From: Ianthella basta
Taxonomy: Eukaryota; Porifera; Demospongiae; Verongiida; Ianthellidae
Assembly: GCA_964019415.1 (NCBI GenBank)
Contig: OZ025870.1
Span: forward strand, 7,068,415 to 7,132,414
DNA length: 64,000 nucleotides
Reading direction: 5' to 3'
Shown: positions 22,440 through 34,400 of the stretch, piece after piece
Position numbering within the stretch: the first letter of the stretch is position 1
Layout: each line of letters begins with the position of its first letter
Notes under the pieces: model-generated
Told to the model about the DNA's origin: nothing
The model's database searches: none
Seen by the model: only the letters and a program-made list of their open reading frames with translations
Made by a program: the position numbers and the translations under genes

Positions 22440-22756
22440 TTACCGTTGGTTTAAACACCTACAACTACATTTAGTCGTGTATGACACTGCATATGTAGAT
22501 TCCTTTAGCTGTTGACCCTTAAAAGTGGCTTATCTCTAGTGATGTTTGTCTCCCAGACACTATTCCCTACTTAAGAAAGTAGTGTCTCTTCATTGATATT
22601 GGTGAATAGTGCTTTACCACAAGAGAGAGTTAGTGGGCCTTCTGCATGCTTTCACAGGCATGTTTGCAGAATAGGAAGGATATTGCCTCATCTCCATGTT
22701 CTGCACACTCCATCCTTATCCCTTGTTTTCAGCAAAAGGAGAAGAAGGTAGCACTA
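22440..22756. other. Unassigned spacer before the 21-bp array
   Basis: No ORF or repeat recognised. Confidence 0.4.
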
Positions 22757-24909
22757 CTTATAGCACATGTACACAGAGGGGTAGCACATGTACACAGAGG
22801 AGTAGCACATGTACACAGAGGGGTAGCACATGTACACAGAGGAGTAGCACATGTACACAGAGGGGTAGCACATGTACACAGAGGAGTAGCACATGTACAC
22901 AGAGGGGTAGCACATGTACACAGAGGGGTAGCACATGTACACAGAGGGGTAGCACATGTACACAGAGGGGTAGCACATGTACACAGAGGAGTAGCACATG
23001 TACACAGAGGGGTAGCACATGTACACAGAGGAGTAGCACATGTACACAGAGGGGTAGCACATGTACACCGAGGGGCAGCACATGTACACAGAGGAGTAGC
23101 ACATGCACACAGAGGGGTAGCACATGTACACAGAGGAGTAGCACATGTACACAGAGGGGTAGCACATGTACACAGAGGGGTAGCACATGTACACAAAGGG
23201 GTAGCACATGTACACAGAGGAGTAGCACATGTACACCGAGGAGTAGCACATGCACACAGAGGGGTAGCACATGTACACAGAGGAGTAGCACATGTACACA
23301 GAGGAGTAGCACATGCACACAGAGGAGTAGCACATGTACACAGAGGGGTAGCACATGTACACAGAGGGGCAGCACATGTACACAGAGGAGTAGCACATGT
23401 ACACAGAGGGGTAGCACATGTACACAGAGGAGTAGCACATGTACACAGAGGGGTAGCACATGTACACAGAGGGGTAGCACATGTACACAAAGGGGTAGCA
23501 CATGTACACAGAGGGGTAGCACCTGCACACAGAGAAGTAGCACATGTACACAGAGGGGTAGCACATGTACACAGAGGGGTAGCACATGTACACAGAGGGG
23601 TAGCACATGCACACAGAGAAGTAGCACATGTACACCGAGGGGTAGCACATGTACACAGAGGGGTAGCACATGTACACAGAGGAGTAGCACATGTACACCG
23701 AGGGGTAGCACATGCACACAGAGGAGTAGCACATGTACACAGAGGGGTAGCACATGTACACAGAGGGGTAGCACATGTACACAGAGGGGTAGCACATGTA
23801 CACAGAGGGGTAGCACATGTACACAGAGGAGTAGCACATGTACACCGAGGGGTAGCACCTGCACACAGAGAAGTAGCACATGTACACAGAGAAGTAGCAC
23901 ATGTACACAGAGGGGTAGCACATGTACACAGAGGGGTAGCACATGTACACAGAGGGGTAGCACATGTACACAGAGGGGTAGCACATGTACACAGAGGAGT
24001 AGCACATGTACACCGAGGGGTAGCACCTGCACACAGAGAAGTAGCACCTGCACACAGAGAAGTAGCACATGTACACAGAGAAGTAGCACATGTACACAGA
24101 GGGGTAGCACATGCACACAGAGGAGTAGCACATGTACACAGAGGAGTAGCACATGTACACAGAGGGGTAGCACATGTACACAGAGGGGTAGCACATGCAC
24201 ACAGAGGAGTAGCACATGTACACAGAGGGGTAGCACATGCACACAGAGGGGTAGCACATGTACACAGAGGGGTAGCACATGTACACAGAGGGGTAGCACA
24301 TGTACACAGAGGAGTAGCACATGTACACCGAGGGGTAGCACCTGCACACAGAGAAGTAGCACATGTACACAGAGAAGTAGCACATGTACACAGAGGGGTA
24401 GCACATGTACACAGAGGGGTAGCACATGTACACAGAGGGGTAGCACCTGCACACAGAGAAGTAGCACATGTACACAGAGAAGTAGCACATGTACACAGAG
24501 GGGTAGCACATGTACACAGAGGGGTAGCACATGTACACAGAGGGGTAGCACATGTACACAGAGGGGTAGCACATGTACACCGAGGGGTAGCACCTGCACA
24601 CAGAGAAGTAGCACCTGCACACAGAGAAGTAGCACATGTACACAGAGAAGTAGCACATGTACACAGAGGGGTAGCACATGCACACAGAGGAGTAGCACAT
24701 GTACACAGAGGAGTAGCACATGTACACCGAGGGGTAGCACCTGCACACAGAGAAGTAGCACCTGCACACAGAGAAGTAGCACATGTACACAGAGAAGTAG
24801 CACATGTACACAGAGGGGTAGCACATGCACACAGAGGAGTAGCACATGTACACAGAGGAGTAGCACATGTACACAGAGGGGTAGCACATGTACACAGAGG
24901 GGTAGCACA
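22757..24909. repeat. 21-bp minisatellite, about 102 copies
   Basis: Tandem unit GTAGCACATGTACACAGAGG+G (21 bp) over 2.15 kb. Variants recur at a few positions only (G/A after AGAGG, T/C in ATGT/ATGC, ACAG/ACCG, ACATG/ACCTG), and blocks of variants are themselves repeated (for example GAGAAGTAGCACCTGC), showing higher-order amplification. As 21 is a multiple of 3, frames stay open: five of six frames are stop-free over much of the array (forward VAHVHRG and STCTQRG heptads; three reverse frames). I treat these as by-products of the period, not genes. Confidence 0.95.
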
Positions 24910-25019
24910 TCAAACAATGCTTTAAGCAGGAGTAGAGAATGGTTTTTCCTGCCAGTCTTCAACGGAAGATTCATATATTATACAATTGCTATTGCATGAC
25001 ATTGTACTGTATTCTTATA

Positions 25020-25299
25020 AGCTCTTTGATCACACTAGCCAAATCAATTGTTTGATCAGACGTCTAATGCAGCAACACTACGGCTGCCTTCATCAGTGAA
25101 TAATGACACAAGCAGGGGTGTATAAATAGGGGTAGTCACGTGAGGCATAGATGAGCACAGGAAGCAGGAAGGGTGGGAATGAAGTAGATTGAAATTAATA
25201 CATGTCATAAAGATACAGGACCAGAAATGGGCTAAAAGGTGGTAGTGTTGCTGAAACATGTGATCAAATAAGTAATTTGGCTAGTGTGATCGAAAAGCT
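25020..25299. mobile_element. TA-flanked MITE (Tc1/mariner-type target)
   Basis: 280-bp element with imperfect terminal inverted repeats of 40-50 bp. The left end AGCTCTTTGATCACACTAGC pairs with the right end GCTAGTGTGATCGAAAAGCT, and inside TGCAGCAACACTA pairs with TAGTGTTGCTGAA. It is bounded by TA on each side (25018-25019, 25300-25301). No transposase, so non-autonomous. Confidence 0.8.
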
Positions 25300-25796
25300 T
25301 AAGATGTCTCTTCCTAGCCACTCAGGCCTTTACCGCATTGTGCTGTATCGGGACACTATAAAATAATATTATAGATAAATTGTAGATAATTAGAGTTAGT
25401 GAAGAGTTAACTACCGCACTCTTCACTAAGGGCCAGGGAGTGTGCATCCTGCTGGGAGTTGACACAGTATTGGTGAACATCCTACACTGTGACAATATCT
25501 ATTATAATAATAATTATTATGGGGGGGAGGGGATTGCACCTTTCCGAGGATGGGGCTTGAGTTTGCATCGGCCAAATGCACTTTTCTGAGGATGGCACTT
25601 GATTTCAATAATTTCTATATAAAAACCTAGCCCTATGCATGCATTTGCATAGATACTAACATGAGGCAAACCAGCTGGCATCATGATTAGTTGCCTAGGT
25701 CGTGTAACAGCTCGTTAACAATCAGTAGTGTGCATTCACAGTCATACATGCATAACACCACCTCAATTCACATTACAGCTAAGATTGTTGCTCTCT
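25300..25796. other. Intergenic spacer
   Basis: 3' flank of the minus-strand gene that ends at 25797. Contains a short ATAATAATTATTAT tract and two loose copies of a TTTYCGAGGATGG-type motif (25538-25600). No gene seen. Confidence 0.5.
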
Positions 25797-28700
25797 TCAA
25801 GCAGTTTTAGACTGGCTGACTATGCACTTTGATGTCTTCTGTCTAGCATGCATAAATCCATTCTTCACAGTATATTCTCTGAGTGCTCTAACAACAGGCA
25901 CTGCTTGAGGACTCCTTGAGCCAACAGTGGCAGCCTCAAGGGCAGCAATGAGAAGAAGAGCTTCTCCATTACCACTGTGACACAAGAATAGAAATGCCCT
26001 GCAAACAAAATAAAGGAATATGCAATCTGAGTCATAACAGCATGCATGGATAAACACACACCATATACACATACACATCACCGAGCATACTCCACACACA
26101 TAGCACATACCTGTACAGTGAGTGATAGTCTGCCTCCGCCTGTTGCAGGAGTCGCTTCAATGTATTTACATCTTGGATTACCTACAGTGTACATACAGTA
26201 TATTGTCTCACTGACAAGAATGGCCCATTCAATGGTCTTGTTCAGTAAAATCAACTCTGCAAAGTGCCAGCTAAAATCACTACACAGCCAAACATGGAGA
26301 GCTTGGGTGCCAACGATTCCAAAGGCTATGAAATTGAGTGTAGAATACCGCCCCCTGCAGGGGCACTTTTGCAGCATAGAACATTGCCTCTGCAGGGGCA
26401 CTTTTCTGCGGTGTAGAAAATTTACCCTTGCAGGGGCACTGTCTGCGGTGTAGAATATTGCTCCCTGCAGGGGCACTTTTTGCAGCATTTTTCTACAATG
26501 TAGAATATTACCCCCTGCAGGGGCACTTTTTCGCTGCACAGAATATTGCCCCCTGCAGTACACTTCTGCAGCATAAAAATTGCCCCATGCAGGGACACTT
26601 TTCCACGGTGTAGAATACTGCCACAATAAATCATAATCTTTACATGTGATATCAACACTTGTCAGCAAAGAGAAACAGTTATCATGTAAGCACCTAACGC
26701 AGCTGGCTACTAGAAACATGTACCTTTAGTTTATAGTTTTCCATTGACTGCCTCTTCAAGAAAGGATCTTGTTTGGATGCAACAATTTTTGCCCACTCCA
26801 CACAGAACGATTGAGGATCTGTTCCAGAATATTGCAAGATTGTAGTATCGGTAAGGACAATGCACACACCCTTGCAATAGACACACACAGGAGTACACAA
26901 GACACAAAATGTAACTCTTGATTTCAGGTCACTACAGTTTTGCCACCAGTGAAATTTTGTACATGTCAGCAACTAACACGATGCCATGTATTAGATAAGC
27001 AAGAATATTAATACACACAAAATACTACTTGCTTAAAACAGCATGTGTACATAGGGCTACAGATAAAGCAATTACTTCCACTCTGAAACAGATACTGTTT
27101 TCAAAAGGCAAACAATGACCATGTTACTGGCTCACTTCTTTGTGACAAGTCTGTCCTCCTAGATGTCAAAGTGACAGTCACACGTCTGCAGTCGTACATC
27201 CCTGAGATAACCAAAGGAGTATTCACCTGTTGACAATCTTCCACTGGAAAGCAATCCTGCACGTAAGAGATCATGACTAATGCTCAGTATTCAAACAGAA
27301 TGCAGTGTTGATAGCATACATCCTTGACACATGGTACAGTACATTGGCTGTGCCTTCTACGTATGTGTATCCCGTTTATCATGCTCTATCTAACTGATAA
27401 TTGCCTGATCAGCTTCTTGTCACTTAGTGTCTCTGCCAGGGCATGTGTAAGACCATTTTACATAAGTTATCATTCTTCAAGGAATTTGATAACTGTCCAG
27501 TGCTTGTCAAAACATACAATCCATTGCAGTAGCTGTGCGGTCAGCGTCTACTGTACATGAAACCTACCATGCACATACACACACCTCATCAGATCCACTG
27601 CACTGCACAAGTGAAGCAAGACTGCCCGCATTCAACAGCCTAAGAATGGAGAAGAACTAACACAGTGAAGGAAGGATAAGTTGCACCAGTACACTGTACT
27701 CTCTCTATACATAGTGGTAATGACTACAGGGATGGTACTACACTGACACACAATGCTGTTAAAATTTCATAATATACATACCATACTGCAGGTATTGTCT
27801 GGCGTGACTAAATCACTGCTGATGACCATTTGTGCTTGGCAAACACTGGAATGTGCTATGATAATGCATACACATACTCAAGGCTGATAGTTACAGTGTG
27901 CAAGCTACTCCTCCAGGCCTTGATGAGAGGCTGCCCTATGTGTGAGATGTACTGAGAGGGTCCAAGTTACATAGCTGGCAAACTATTCCACAGGGCTTTT
28001 CAGACACTTCCTACCATTTGCTTTAAATGCAACCCTGTGCTTGTGAACTCTGCATCTTCACCAGACAATGCAGACATACTCAGTACAACCTTTGAACATT
28101 GACACAAAAATCTCATTTCATTCGCTGATGCTAATACCTATTGCAGCGACAACTTTATAGATGAATTAATGAAAGTTTCCTTACAAGTAAATACTCTGCT
28201 GTCGGTTAGGTGGTCCATCACAAACTGAATAGCATGCAGAATTGACAGAAACTCACAACTGAATATCTCGCACAGCATCCTTATCATCTCCTGTCACTTC
28301 TACATCAATAAGAGTGGACTGGAATGGAAAGCACAGAGCACACATGCTAATCAGACATGTGGCGTGTGATACACAAATTACATTTAAGCAGCTGTACACA
28401 AAACAAAGCAAGTATGGGATTACAACTCACCATACTCAGTAACTGTGGGATAAAGACCTTGCAAAAACTGATACATCTATCCAAGTACTGTGTCTATCCA
28501 TGAAGACAATACCACAAGTAGTAAATATCACTGATAGCTGCTTAACACAACATACAGAATACGCACTCAGAACACACATACATTGATGTGATACCACTGT
28601 GACAATTGATGGGATGCTCGAGAGCCACTAAAGTCTTCCATGATGTGACCTTTCGACATCTGCAAGAAACAAGAATGTAGGGGGTAAATCACTTGTGGTT

Positions 28701-31209
28701 TTGCCTTCTTGACAGCAAAGGAAACACTTGCTCCTTCAGGTGAGTATGCCAAGTAGGCACAGTATACAAAACACAAATATGTACCATGAGTGCATAGGCA
28801 TGCAGCACACACAAGCACAATACACACACGTGGTGATGTGATTGCTCACAATGTCCGTGAATGGTTGTACCATCTCTTTGCAGTACTTCTCCAATTCTAA
28901 CCTAAAGCTAAAACTTCCATTAAGGCAAACAGAACTGATTTCAAACACCATAGCATAATGACCAGGACAGCGATAGAGTACAAGATACACAAGTGAACCC
29001 ATCTACAGCCACAAGTACACACACTGTACAAGGCCCATTTACAGGTAAAGTACAGTAACAATGCAGCAATAGGATACAGCTCAAGGCTGGGCCTTCCAGT
29101 ACACAAAAGAACAACTAAGATCTCCTTTTCTGCCTGCCCTGATTTCCATACTGTCTTAGGCAGATCCACTAAGCACAAGAAGCATGCCTGAGGCTTATCA
29201 TCATCCCTAGACAAGGAAGAAAGGGAATAGTGAGGGCTCCAGGTAGTGGCTGCAAGGTAAACAAAGCCCCTTCGCAGCCTTTGTCTTTTGTGCATCATCC
29301 TATTATACATTACTCCTACTGTTTGTCACAGCATTAGAGTGCTTGAAACACACGTACATACTACATACATATCATAGTCATTTCATTTCAAAGCTAAATA
29401 ATAGCCAGGCCAACAGCACCTGATATTCTGGCAAGACCACTGGTACCAGGATTAATCAGACCAAAATGAAAAGTTCCACATTACTCAAAATAGTAGTATA
29501 ACTTTCCATAGTTCTTATCAACCAGTGTACACAATATCTATGCACAGACCACACTAATGCAACAATTACAAACATACTGTATGTACGTATTTAACCAGAG
29601 ACTGAACATTCTAGCCAGCCAACAGACACACACTGCTGAATGATACTACACCTGATATTGCTGGCATGATCTCTACCTACCAGTAGCTCAATAGTTAACA
29701 AGGCAACAAATTCTCACAGTCATGCTGTAGAGAATAGCATGTACCCATGATATGCATAACTGAATGTCTACTTTATTCTCCCTATCACAGGTAGCAGATA
29801 CTTGCATGCATGTATCTGAAGCTGTACACCAAATACTTACAGCCCCCTACTGTCCTTCTCACCCTAGGTTACAGCCCCCTACCGTCCCTCTCACTCTAGG
29901 TTACAGCCCCCTACCGTCCTTCTCACCCTAGGTTACAGCCCCCTACCATCCCTCTCACTCTAGGTTACAGCCCCCTACCGTCCCTCTCACCCTAGGTTAC
30001 AGCCCCCTACCGTCCCTCTCACTCTAGGTTACAGCCCCCTACCGTCCCTCTCACCCTAGGTTACAGCCCCCTACCGTCTCTCACCCTAAGTTACAGCCCC
30101 CTACAGTCCTTCTCACCCTAGGTTACAGCCCCCTACAGTCCCTCTCACCCTAGGTTACAGCCCCCTACAGTCCCTCTCACTCTAGGTTACAGCCCCCTAC
30201 CGCCCTCTCACCCTAGGATACAGCCCCCTACCGTCCCTCTCACCCTAGGTTACAGCCCCCTACCGTCCCTCTCACCCTAGGTTACAGCCCCCTACCGTCC
30301 CTCTCACCCTAGGTTACAGCCCCCTACCATCCCTCTCACCCTAGGTTACAGCCCCCTACAGTCCCTCTCACCCTTGGATACAGCCCCCTACAGTCCCTCT
30401 CACTCTAGGTTACAGCCCCCTACCACCCTCTCACCCTAGGATACAGCCCCCCTACCATCCCTCTCACCCTAGGTTACAGCCCCCTACAGTCCCTCTTACC
30501 CTAGGTTACAGCCCTCTACAGTCCCTCTTACCCTAGGTTGCACATGTGGCCTGTTCCTGTGTGGAGCCCACTTTGGGGCACCTTTGATGCAATGAGGGGT
30601 CTCAGCTCTGACTCAGTCACGACACTGACGCTGCTGCCAACTAGAGTTAGACTGGAATAGAAGTAATCACACAAAACGCTGTACAGCTATACCAGCATAC
30701 GTATTTGCAAAGCTGCAGTCAACTTTACTTGTCTGAGCTACATAAATTATTGTACACCTAACGCTCAATCAAATGATTTCAGTGTTTCATGCTGGGACGT
30801 ATTCACTAATAAGCAGTAAAAACAATACTGACACTGGACACACAGACATGCACAAACACATTCACACACCTTAGGGACTGATTAGACTTCATGCTCCTGC
30901 AGAAGTGAGGAATTAGTAGGGTTTGAGCAATACATACGCGAGCATTTAACGCACCAAGATAGAACTAAGCCAATCTAGCCCGTTCGTACAACATAGGTAC
31001 AGATCGAAAGACAGTTGCATCATAGATGGTCACATACAAAACAAATGAAGCTTTAGTAAAGCAGGGTGAAGTGTTGTGTCTCCCAGATATGCTCACTTCT
31101 CATCACCCTCAAAAAGGTATACGATGTACTCTGATTCGGGTTCGACAGAGTCTCCGAGGGAGGAGGAAAAGCTGGCTTCCAGCCCAATATCTTGAATAGA
31201 ATCGGCCAT
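25797..31209 (-). CDS. Unrecognised multi-exon gene divergent from BBS2
   Basis: Exons supported by splice sites and phase (5' to 3'): 31209-31097, 30896-30868 (tentative), 30640-30532, 29206-29078, 28934-28850, 28733-28693, 28659-28582, 28467-28431, 28318-28257, 28198-28185 (14-nt microexon), 27834-27782, then an unresolved part (candidate exons near 27639-27585 and 27261-27230), 26818-26724, 26181-26111, 25998-25797. The start ATG at 31209 (MADSIQDIGLEASF) has AAA before it. The product is at least 380 residues, without signal peptide or membrane segment. Blocks such as KPQACFLCLVDLPKTVWKSG, RLELEKYCKEMVQPFTDI and FCVEWAKIVASKQDPFLKRQ look like conserved cytosolic protein; the C-terminal part (NTLKRLLQQAEADYHSLYR) is helical. 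I cannot name it. Sharing a short intergenic region with BBS2 makes a ciliary role possible but unproven. Confidence 0.65.
26338..26622. repeat. Minisatellite with CCCCTGCAGGGG palindromes
   Basis: Seven or eight imperfect units of about 37-45 bp, of the type GTAGAATATTGCCCCCTGCA+GGGGCACTTTTTGCAGCA, inside the intron between exons 26724-26818 and 26111-26181. Each unit centres on the perfect palindrome CCCCTGCAGGGG or a decayed form. Confidence 0.85.
29851..30538. repeat. 32-bp minisatellite at an exon-intron junction, about 21 copies
   Basis: Tandem unit TTACAGCCCCCTACCGTCCC+TCTCACCCTAGG. On the coding (minus) strand each unit contains CTAGG/GTGAGA, a good 5' splice-site match. The array begins exactly at the donor of exon 30640-30532 (CCTAGG/GTAAGA), so the real donor looks like the first member of the array. 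It is G-rich on the transcribed RNA (GGGGGC, AGGGA in each unit). Confidence 0.9.
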
Positions 31210-31481
31210 TTTATGTGCAGTTTGGTCAGGTGATGTCACGTGACCAAAGAACTCGCAAAGAACCCCATGGGCGGCAAAGCAACATGAAGGTAAACTTTTG
31301 TGCAATGAAATATAGACTGTAACTCCGGCTGTTCATTGATATTACACACTGTTATACACTGATTAATCAGCCTACGATAATTGCTACTCCTTATTTGTTT
31401 GGTATGCATTGTTTGAAGGATCCGTTCCAAATCGTGGCCACTGGACCTGTCTAACTGCTGTTCTTAGCCTGGTCGTACAAG
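31210..31481. promoter_or_regulatory. Presumed bidirectional promoter between the unknown gene and BBS2
   Basis: 272 bp separate the two divergent start codons. No TATA box was seen on either side. It includes a GGTCACGTGAC-like stretch near 31233-31247 (core CACGTG, read GATGTCACGTGACC), an E-box/bHLH-type palindrome. Assignment as a shared promoter is inferred from geometry. Confidence 0.5.
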
Positions 31482-34400
31482 ATGCTCATCCCTGTGTTCT
31501 CTCTGAAGTTGGCCCACAAGATTATCCCTCGGCTCTTAACTGTTGGAAAATATGATGGTGTCCACCCATGCATCACTGGTGGGACTAATGGAGGCAGGGT
31601 GGGTTGTTTGGATGCGCTATTGCAACAGATGATGTATAGTAGGCGTCTATTGCATAGCTACAATCCATCCTGTGTGTTGAGGGGGCATTAGCAAGCTAGG
31701 CAGGGTGGGAGTGTGCATACCTATGGTAGTTGATGGGGTGCACCAGCTGTTGTGAAAGCAGGAGTTGCTATGCAGTAGCTGGGAGCTGTCCAGATTAAGG
31801 TAGAGGCAGGGATTTCCAGAAATTCTTTGCACTTCCTTCACTATTGTACTGTATATCCCACCTTCTCTTCAAGCTATTTTAACGCTACCCATATTAATCA
31901 ACTGCTACATGATAGCGCAACATGCCCATGTAAGGTTTGTCTTCATCATTCTTACATTGAGCCATGCAATGCAAGGAATTGGCATTTCCTGAATTAATAG
32001 CTAAACGGTACTTCCAGAAATGTTGCGTATAAATGTGAAAATGGCATGTGTTGTTGCAGATGCAGACCAGGATTGCGCCGGAGATGAACTGACTGTGGTG
32101 AGCACTTCACATCATTGCAAAAGGAGAATAAATGTAAAGAAAAGTTAAATTTATTACTGAAAATTGAGTATTTTTGCTGTGTAAGGAGCAAATTAAGAGC
32201 AAAAACTCAAAATGCAAGTGGCCAGCTACGTAGCTGAGCTTGAATGTGGTTTTTGTTGTGCGTACAGGCAGCTTCCTGACCTCTAGTGTCTAGTAATCAT
32301 GAGGCCCCTGATGAATGGACTAGTGGACACGCTTGTCTTCTTCCCACAACTGCTGCAAGAGTCTTGGCATGTCCCCTGGCTCAACTCGTCTACCTGAGCT
32401 GACCGAAATTTTATTTCCTACTTGTGTCTTTCAAATAGTGGATGTGCATTGCATCAAATTCATTGTTGGTGGGACAAGGTGCTAGATGTCAATTTTTAAT
32501 GAATTATTGTCACCTTGTGTAGGGGACAAGTAAGCCAGTTGATTTGAAGCGCCACTCGCAACCATGGCTGCGATTACTGAGTTACAGCAGCCTTATAGAT
32601 CACTATAGCCAGTTGGAAGCATTGTTTCGTGTACGACTCCAAAGCAATGCGGCGAGTAATTAGTTACACAATCTAGTAGCTTCAGCAGCTGTATTACTTA
32701 CCGTACTCGAAGAAGAGCAAGACGGAGGATGCATTAAATCCTGCTCAGAAGAGGCAAGTTATGGTGCTTACAAATATGGTGACCGGCGCGGTAGTGGCAT
32801 GGGCAACAGAGGCAGGAGAATGAGACTTTTGACGGGCTTCTGGAAATCCCCCCCCATTCCAGAAATCCTCGCCCCTGCCTTAGTCCCCTATACTACAGAG
32901 GTCCCCTCTAGTATTAAGGTGCTAGCCATTGGGTGAGGGAAGGTGCACAGCCACACACCCTGCAACCTGGAGGCATGCTGTATTGTAGGACCAAATATAG
33001 GCCACCTCTAGAAGCACAACTGTCATATTCTTCATCAGTACACATGTGCCTTTGATTGTGCCCTGTTCAATTGTTCTTGTGTGCACTTTCAGGTATTTGT
33101 CCACAACCCTCACCTGACTACTAGCCCTGGCAACCGTGTGGGTGGGGGGCGCCTCCAGAGTGAGGTGGGGAGTGGGGGTGCTGGTGAGGTGAGCCTGCTC
33201 AACATTGGACAGCAAGTGACATCCCTGGCTGCGGCAGTGATTGACGGGGAGATGACACTGAATGCAGAGCAGCCCGGGGATGTGCTCTTTGTGGGCACAC
33301 AGACCAACCTACTGGCATATAATGTGGAACAGAACACTGACCTGTTTTACAAAGATGTGAGTGCATGCATGCTGTGGATGCAGTCTAAATATCATGTTAC
33401 CATGGTAACTGGGTGATATTTGGTGTGTGATAAATGTAATATCTCACACTGGAACGTGATGTGATATATTTTAGCTATACCACACTCATATGTGATGCTA
33501 TGAGATATCCACCCTCAGCCTTCAGCCTCGGATGGATCACTTATGCATCACACTTGAATGTGGTATAGTTAATACATATGTATGTGTTTCAGTTTGGCTA
33601 TGCTCTCAGTCACTGTGAAGAGACTGATGCATTTCTGTATTTTTTGTGTCATGTCGTGTATTGCCTGCTCTACAGTAACTCATGTGCCGTTGACCATGAC
33701 ATGAGCTAGTTAGCCAGCTTGAGGAACAAAGAAGCAATTGCAATCATATGTTAATTGCTTATAATTGATGGTGTATGGTAGAATGTGGTATTTTTGATGA
33801 AGTAAGAGATGCGGTGATGCTCTCGTCCCTGTGTAACTGTTGGCAATGAGCAAGGTTCTGTAGATAGTAGATACATACATGATTTAGTGACTTCAAGAAC
33901 GGGTGTGCCCTTCTGCAGCTTCCTGATGGAGCCAACGTGTTAGCAGTTGGCAGCACCATGAAAGGTGACCCCAGACTGGTGTATGTTGGTGGCAACTGCT
34001 CCATTCAAGGCTTCGACTCAGAGGGAAACGACCGATTTTGGACTGTGAGTTAACTCCAGCATGCATTCTGTAGTCCTGTTGTCAGTGGTGCCAAATGAAC
34101 TTTTGGCTCACTAAAGTAAGGTCCATTGTACCTCTGCAGCCAGTTATGTAAGGATTGAGGGAAGAATCAGGTGGCATGTGGTACATTCCTGTTGTTGCAA
34201 TAGTGTTGGTACTTGTGTCATTATATACATGTTTTAAGTTGTTGGCATGGTTTAAGTTTAAGTTGTGTTGGCATTTTGGCAATTTATACTATTGTGGCAA
34301 TAGAGGTTGCATTATTTGTACAGGTTACCTTAAAACAACTAGCAGATATGTACATGCACTAGTTTTAGCTAATTCAGCAAGTAGTGCAAAAATCACTAGA

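Noticed and set aside
22646-24999. Several 700-codon ORFs on both strands
   Set aside because: All come from a 21-bp period without stop codons in five frames; no start context, domain or codon signal supports translation.
29851-30538. CRISPR-like array of 32-bp repeats
   Set aside because: Units are directly contiguous with no spacers, and the context is a eukaryotic intron. It is a minisatellite.
30640-31097. Direct joining of exons 31097-31209 and 30532-30640 in the unknown gene
   Set aside because: With the strong GTGAGC donor the frame meets a stop; a small exon (30868-30896) restores it. Kept only as tentative.
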